Positions 61,619-64,000 of a stretch of DNA of 64,000 nt are shown here, one piece after another. How positions within the stretch are numbered: position 1 is the stretch's first letter; each line of letters opens with the position of its first letter. The notes beneath the pieces were generated by a model, which was not told where the DNA came from, made no database searches, and worked only from the letters and a program-made list of their open reading frames with translations. The DNA lies in NCBI RefSeq assembly GCF_004217495.1, contig NZ_SHLC01000001.1, forward strand, positions 3,410,001-3,474,000, in the 5' to 3' direction. The DNA is from Microterricola gilva. Lineage in GTDB: Bacteria; Actinomycetota; Actinomycetes; Actinomycetales; Microbacteriaceae. The position numbers were made by a program, and so were the translations under genes.

Positions 61619-62346
61619 TACTGCAGCACCTCCACAAGTTCAGCGGTTTCGATCCGGCGCCCGGTGTAGAAGGGCACCTCTTCACGCACGTGCATGCGCG
61701 CATCGGTCGCGCGCAGTTCGCGCATCATGTCGACCAGATCGGTGAGCTCGTCACTCTCGATCGGCAGCAGCCACTCGTAGTCGCCGAGGGCGAATGCGGC
61801 AACCGTGTTGGCGATCGCGCCCGTGAACGCTGCACCCTTGCGGCCGTGGTCGGCGAGCATCTGGCTGCGCTCGGCCTCGGGCAGCAGGTACCACTCGTAG
61901 CTGCGCACGAAGGGGTAGATGGTCATCCAGCCCTTGGGCTCGAGCCCGCGCAGGAAGCCGGGAACGTGGCTCTTGTTGAACTCGGCATCGCGGTGGACGC
62001 CCATGGCGTTCCACGTGGGCAACAGGCTCTTGAGCATGCGTGCGCGACGCATCTCGCGCAGCGCCCACTGCAGGCCCTCGGCATCCGGACCGTGCAGCCA
62101 GAGCATGACGTCGGCGTCGGCACGGAGGCCGGACACGTCGTAGATGCCGCGGAGGGTCACGCCCTGCGCCTGGACCAGCGCGATGGTGTCATCGAGTTCG
62201 TGCACGAAGTGCGGAACATCGTGGCCGTCGAAATCATCGGGGTTGTTCGGATCGCGGCGCAAGACGGCGAACAGAGTGTAACCCTGCGGCGATCCCTCGG
62301 GTTCGAGCATGTCGGATGGGACCTGACGATCAGTCGGGGCAGTCAT
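61618..62346 (-). CDS. chdC: Coproheme decarboxylase (HemQ)
   Basis: The 242-residue chlorite-dismutase-fold enzyme has the radical-forming Tyr in MTIYPFVRSYEWYLLP and the proximal segment with FNKSHVPGFLRG. It converts coproheme to haem b with peroxide. First gene of the chdC-cpfC-hemC-hemD run; the longer frame to 62463 has no ribosome site. Confidence 0.93.
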   Translation of the reverse strand: MTAPTDRQVPSDMLEPEGSPQGYTLFAVLRRDPNNPDDFDGHDVPHFVHELDDTIALVQAQGVTLRGIYDVSGLRADADVMLWLHGPDAEGLQWALREMRRARMLKSLLPTWNAMGVHRDAEFNKSHVPGFLRGLEPKGWMTIYPFVRSYEWYLLPEAERSQMLADHGRKGAAFTGAIANTVAAFALGDYEWLLPIESDELTDLVDMMRELRATDARMHVREEVPFYTGRRIETAELVEVLQ

Positions 62347-62389
62347 GCCCCTAGTCTGCTCCGCTTTGCGCCGCGGGGCAAAAGCAGTG

Positions 62390-62701
62390 TTAGTTCCGGA
62401 CCGCGCGAATGATGGCCCAGACGCCGAGGCCGACGGCGGTCGCCGCCGCCAGAGCGACGGCACCGAGGGCGAGCGGGTTCTCTGCCGCCATGCGGCGCAC
62501 GCGGGCGCCCGTGCGGTCGGCTGCGAGCCCGATCTGCTTGGGAACGTTGAGCTTGTCTTCGATGGCGTCGAGGGTTGCGGCGAGCTCTGCGCGTGCGCGC
62601 GCGGCGTCGGCCTGCAACTCGGCCCGACTGCGGCGCGGCGCTTGCTGCTGCGCGGCGGCCGTGCTCGAGGCGGTCGCGCTGCTCTCAGGCGTGGCGGTCA
62701 T
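62390..62701 (-). CDS. DUF3618 domain protein
   Basis: The 103-residue protein has the DUF3618 pattern (SRAELQADAARARAELAATLDAIEDKLNVPKQ) and one C-terminal membrane helix. Its function is unknown; it occurs with holin-like and YtxH-like genes, as here, and may support envelope stress tolerance. The ATG at 62701 lies 17 bp inside the preceding gene. Confidence 0.85.
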   Translation of the reverse strand: MTATPESSATASSTAAAQQQAPRRSRAELQADAARARAELAATLDAIEDKLNVPKQIGLAADRTGARVRRMAAENPLALGAVALAAATAVGLGVWAIIRAVRN

Positions 62702-63110
62702 ACGATCCCTCTCCCTTGAAGACGTCCATGTCACGGCGCAGATCGACGTCGAACTCGCTCTTGGCCAGGCCGGCCTGGATACGGCCGCGACCGATGAAGA
62801 TCAGCAGAATGGCGAGCAGGAAGAGGATCCCGGCCACGATCAGCGCGGCCAGCCAGGCCGGAACGATGAGCGCGAACGCGAGCACGGCACAGGCGACGAG
62901 CACTGCGAGTCCGAAGAAGGCGAACCCGGCGGCAACGGCCATGAGCGCAACGCCGAGGCCGATGCGCTGACCCTTCTCGCTGAGTTCGGCCTTGAACTGC
63001 TCGATCTCGGCGCGGACCAGGTCGACGAGCAACCCGGGAAGGTCGCCGATCAGCTCAAAGAGGGACCGCCTGTTCGCCGCCTTCAGTGGGTTTCCGTCAT
63101 GTTCGCTCAT
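62685..63110 (-). CDS. Phage holin-like (holin superfamily III) membrane protein
   Basis: The 141-residue protein has a polar amphipathic N-terminus (LVDLVRAEIEQFKAELSEKGQRIG) and two or three helices. It belongs to the phage_holin_3_6 family of actinobacterial chromosomal proteins and is not a sign of a prophage. GTG 63113 is an alternative start. Confidence 0.85.
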   Translation of the reverse strand: MSEHDGNPLKAANRRSLFELIGDLPGLLVDLVRAEIEQFKAELSEKGQRIGLGVALMAVAAGFAFFGLAVLVACAVLAFALIVPAWLAALIVAGILFLLAILLIFIGRGRIQAGLAKSEFDVDLRRDMDVFKGEGSYDRHA

Positions 63111-63143
63111 CACGCACGCACCTTTCCTGGCGATCGGATGCGA

Positions 63144-63557
63144 TCAGCCCTCGGCCTTCGGAGTGGTCTTGGCCGACTTCGCAGCCGTCGGCTTCGAAGC
63201 CGTCGGCTTCGTGGCGGTCGGCTTCGCTGTGGCCGGCTTCGCGGCGGTCGACGTCGCGCTCGCCTGGGCTGGAGTGGCGCCCTGGGTCGCGGTGTCTGAC
63301 GCCGTATCGGCCGCCGCCTTGCCCTGCTTGGTCGCCGCATTCACGAGCTTCTTCGCGTTGTCGAAGAAGGCGTCGGAGACGGTGCCGACCCTGGCGAGGG
63401 CGAAACCCTTGACCTGGTCGACGCCCTGCTGCACGAGCGGCGTGTTCCACACGCTCTGCGCGGCATCCTTGATCTGTTCGTATCGCTTGCGGCCGGCGCG
63501 CGTGCCGAGCACGTAGCCCACCGCCGCACCGGAAACGAAGAGAAGCTTGCCCTTCAT
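63144..63557 (-). CDS. YtxH-like membrane-anchored protein with Ala/Thr/Lys/Pro tail
   Basis: The 137-residue protein begins with an N-terminal helix (LLFVSGAAVGYVLGTRAGRKRYEQI) typical of YtxH/small envelope proteins. The C-terminal third is a TKPTAxK-like repeat. It is probably a membrane-anchored stress protein; function not known. The frame extending to 63860 is not coding. Confidence 0.75.
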   Translation of the reverse strand: MKGKLLFVSGAAVGYVLGTRAGRKRYEQIKDAAQSVWNTPLVQQGVDQVKGFALARVGTVSDAFFDNAKKLVNAATKQGKAAADTASDTATQGATPAQASATSTAAKPATAKPTATKPTASKPTAAKSAKTTPKAEG

Positions 63558-63738
63558 GACACCCCGATCTGTTTCGCTGCTCTGCACAGCGTCGCCTTGC
63601 CTAGAGTAGCCCCGTTCCGGGCATCCCGAACCGGCGAAGTCGAAATATTCCATTTTCGAGATGCATCGGGGCGCGGCCTGCACTCCGCGCCGGTTCCCGC
63701 GCTGCGCGCCACGTGTTGTGGCGCACAGCGCAGAAGTT

Positions 63739-63810
63739 GGCGCAGTGAACGGCGCAGAGAACGGCGCAGTGAATGGCGCGGGGAACGGCGCGGCCCGCGG
63801 CGCGGCGCGG
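63739..63810. repeat. 12-bp tandem repeat
   Basis: Six consecutive 12-bp units of the GGCGCAGTGAAC type (63739, 63751, 63763, 63775, 63787, 63799), the first four well matched and the last two degenerating to GGCGCGG. They end right before the cgoX stop codon at 63811. Confidence 0.9.
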
Positions 63811-63999
63811 CTAGAGGTGCACGAAGTGGCGGCGGATGCCGGAGGCGGCGGCCGTGGCATCCGGAATCACTGAGGCAAGCCCCGTGCCGCCCAGCCAGGA
63901 TCCCGTCGCGGCGAGCGTCGTCTCCTCCTCGAGCCGCGCGCGCAGGGCCGTGACCCGTTCCCGCTGGCCGATGGCGGCGTGCGAGAGTGCGTCGCGCCA
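63811..63999 (-). CDS. cgoX: Coproporphyrinogen III oxidase (HemY-type), C-terminal end only
   Basis: The minus-strand frame running out of the window reads W-R-D-A-L-S-H-A and ends with GSWLGGTGLASVIPDA and RRHFVHL before TAG at 63813-63811. The GSWLxGTGL segment is the FAD-binding C-terminal motif of protoporphyrinogen/coproporphyrinogen oxidases. 63 residues are visible; the rest lies beyond 64000. With chdC and cpfC it completes the coproporphyrin-dependent haem route. Confidence 0.85.
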   Translation of the reverse strand, partial: WRDALSHAAIGQRERVTALRARLEEETTLAATGSWLGGTGLASVIPDATAAASGIRRHFVHL

Positions 64000-64000
64000 C

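Noticed and set aside
62685-63110. Prophage signal from the holin-like gene
   Set aside because: No other phage genes are present, and this holin family is a common chromosomal component next to DUF3618 genes in actinobacteria.
63739-63810. Possible CRISPR-like array
   Set aside because: Units are 12 bp with no spacers and no cas genes nearby; a simple tandem repeat.
63661-63873. Small plus-strand ORF with NGAx repeats
   Set aside because: The repeats come from the 12-bp tandem DNA repeat and the frame runs antisense into cgoX.

Overview
High-G+C DNA with dense, overlapping operons (ATGA/GTGA stop-start junctions), frequent GTG starts and a coproporphyrin-type haem pathway. This points to an actinobacterium. 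The split lycopene cyclase plus lycopene elongase (C50 carotenoid genes), the ECF42/DGPF pair and the DUF3618/holin-like envelope genes suggest Microbacteriaceae or a close relative. The genus cannot be fixed from the sequence alone. No rRNA, tRNA, CRISPR array, transposase or integrase was seen.

Layout. 1-1750: end of an SRPBCC protein and an AI-2E-type membrane protein. 2160-5061: a nucleoside-salvage operon (MFS transporter, nucleoside hydrolase, cytidine deaminase). 5147-7500: CopB-type metal ATPase behind a CsoR/RicR-like box. 7600-20290: a large catabolic island with a BtpA/SgcQ protein, two paralogous GntR/FCD regulators and a second MFS transporter plus nucleoside hydrolase. It also holds a tightly coupled operon: metallo-hydrolase, sugar-type SDR, 2-hydroxyacid dehydrogenase, OtnI, Asp/Glu racemase-like protein, OtnK, OtnC and a ModA-like binding protein. 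20313-22120: ECF42 sigma factor with its DGPF/YCII partner. 22322-23222: a DUF6226 gene between two 60-bp repeats. 23973-28475: 2-methylcitrate (propionate) operon with its own GntR regulator. 28498-33000: assorted metabolic, regulatory and membrane genes. 33016-38036: sodium symporter, ThDP enzyme, ureohydrolase and XRE-cupin regulator. 38055-49697: mixed housekeeping genes (TrhO, GH3 glycosidase, PanD, an ABC exporter, AcuI/YhdH-like reductase). 49932-64000: haem synthesis genes (hemL, hemB; hemD, hemC, cpfC, chdC; end of cgoX) interrupted by a complete C50 carotenoid operon and its divergent MarR regulator.

The most interesting feature is the 2-20 kb island. The same odd-length palindrome, CTATA-C-TATAG, occurs before the first MFS operon (2069), before the second MFS gene (11028) and, extended to a perfect 19-bp palindrome, before the sugar-acid operon (18781). 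Two GntR paralogues with similar recognition helices lie in the island. Read together, the genes suggest import and hydrolysis of a nucleoside or similar glycoside. The sugar would then be oxidised to a lactone, opened to an aldonate, oxidised to a 2-oxo acid, and processed by OtnI, OtnK and OtnC to a ketose phosphate (DHAP in the four-carbon case). The individual families are known. The combination under one operator is an inference and would be new to me.

Start codons were chosen from ribosome binding sites, stop-start overlaps and family lengths. Several genes have upstream in-frame extensions that I regard as non-coding.
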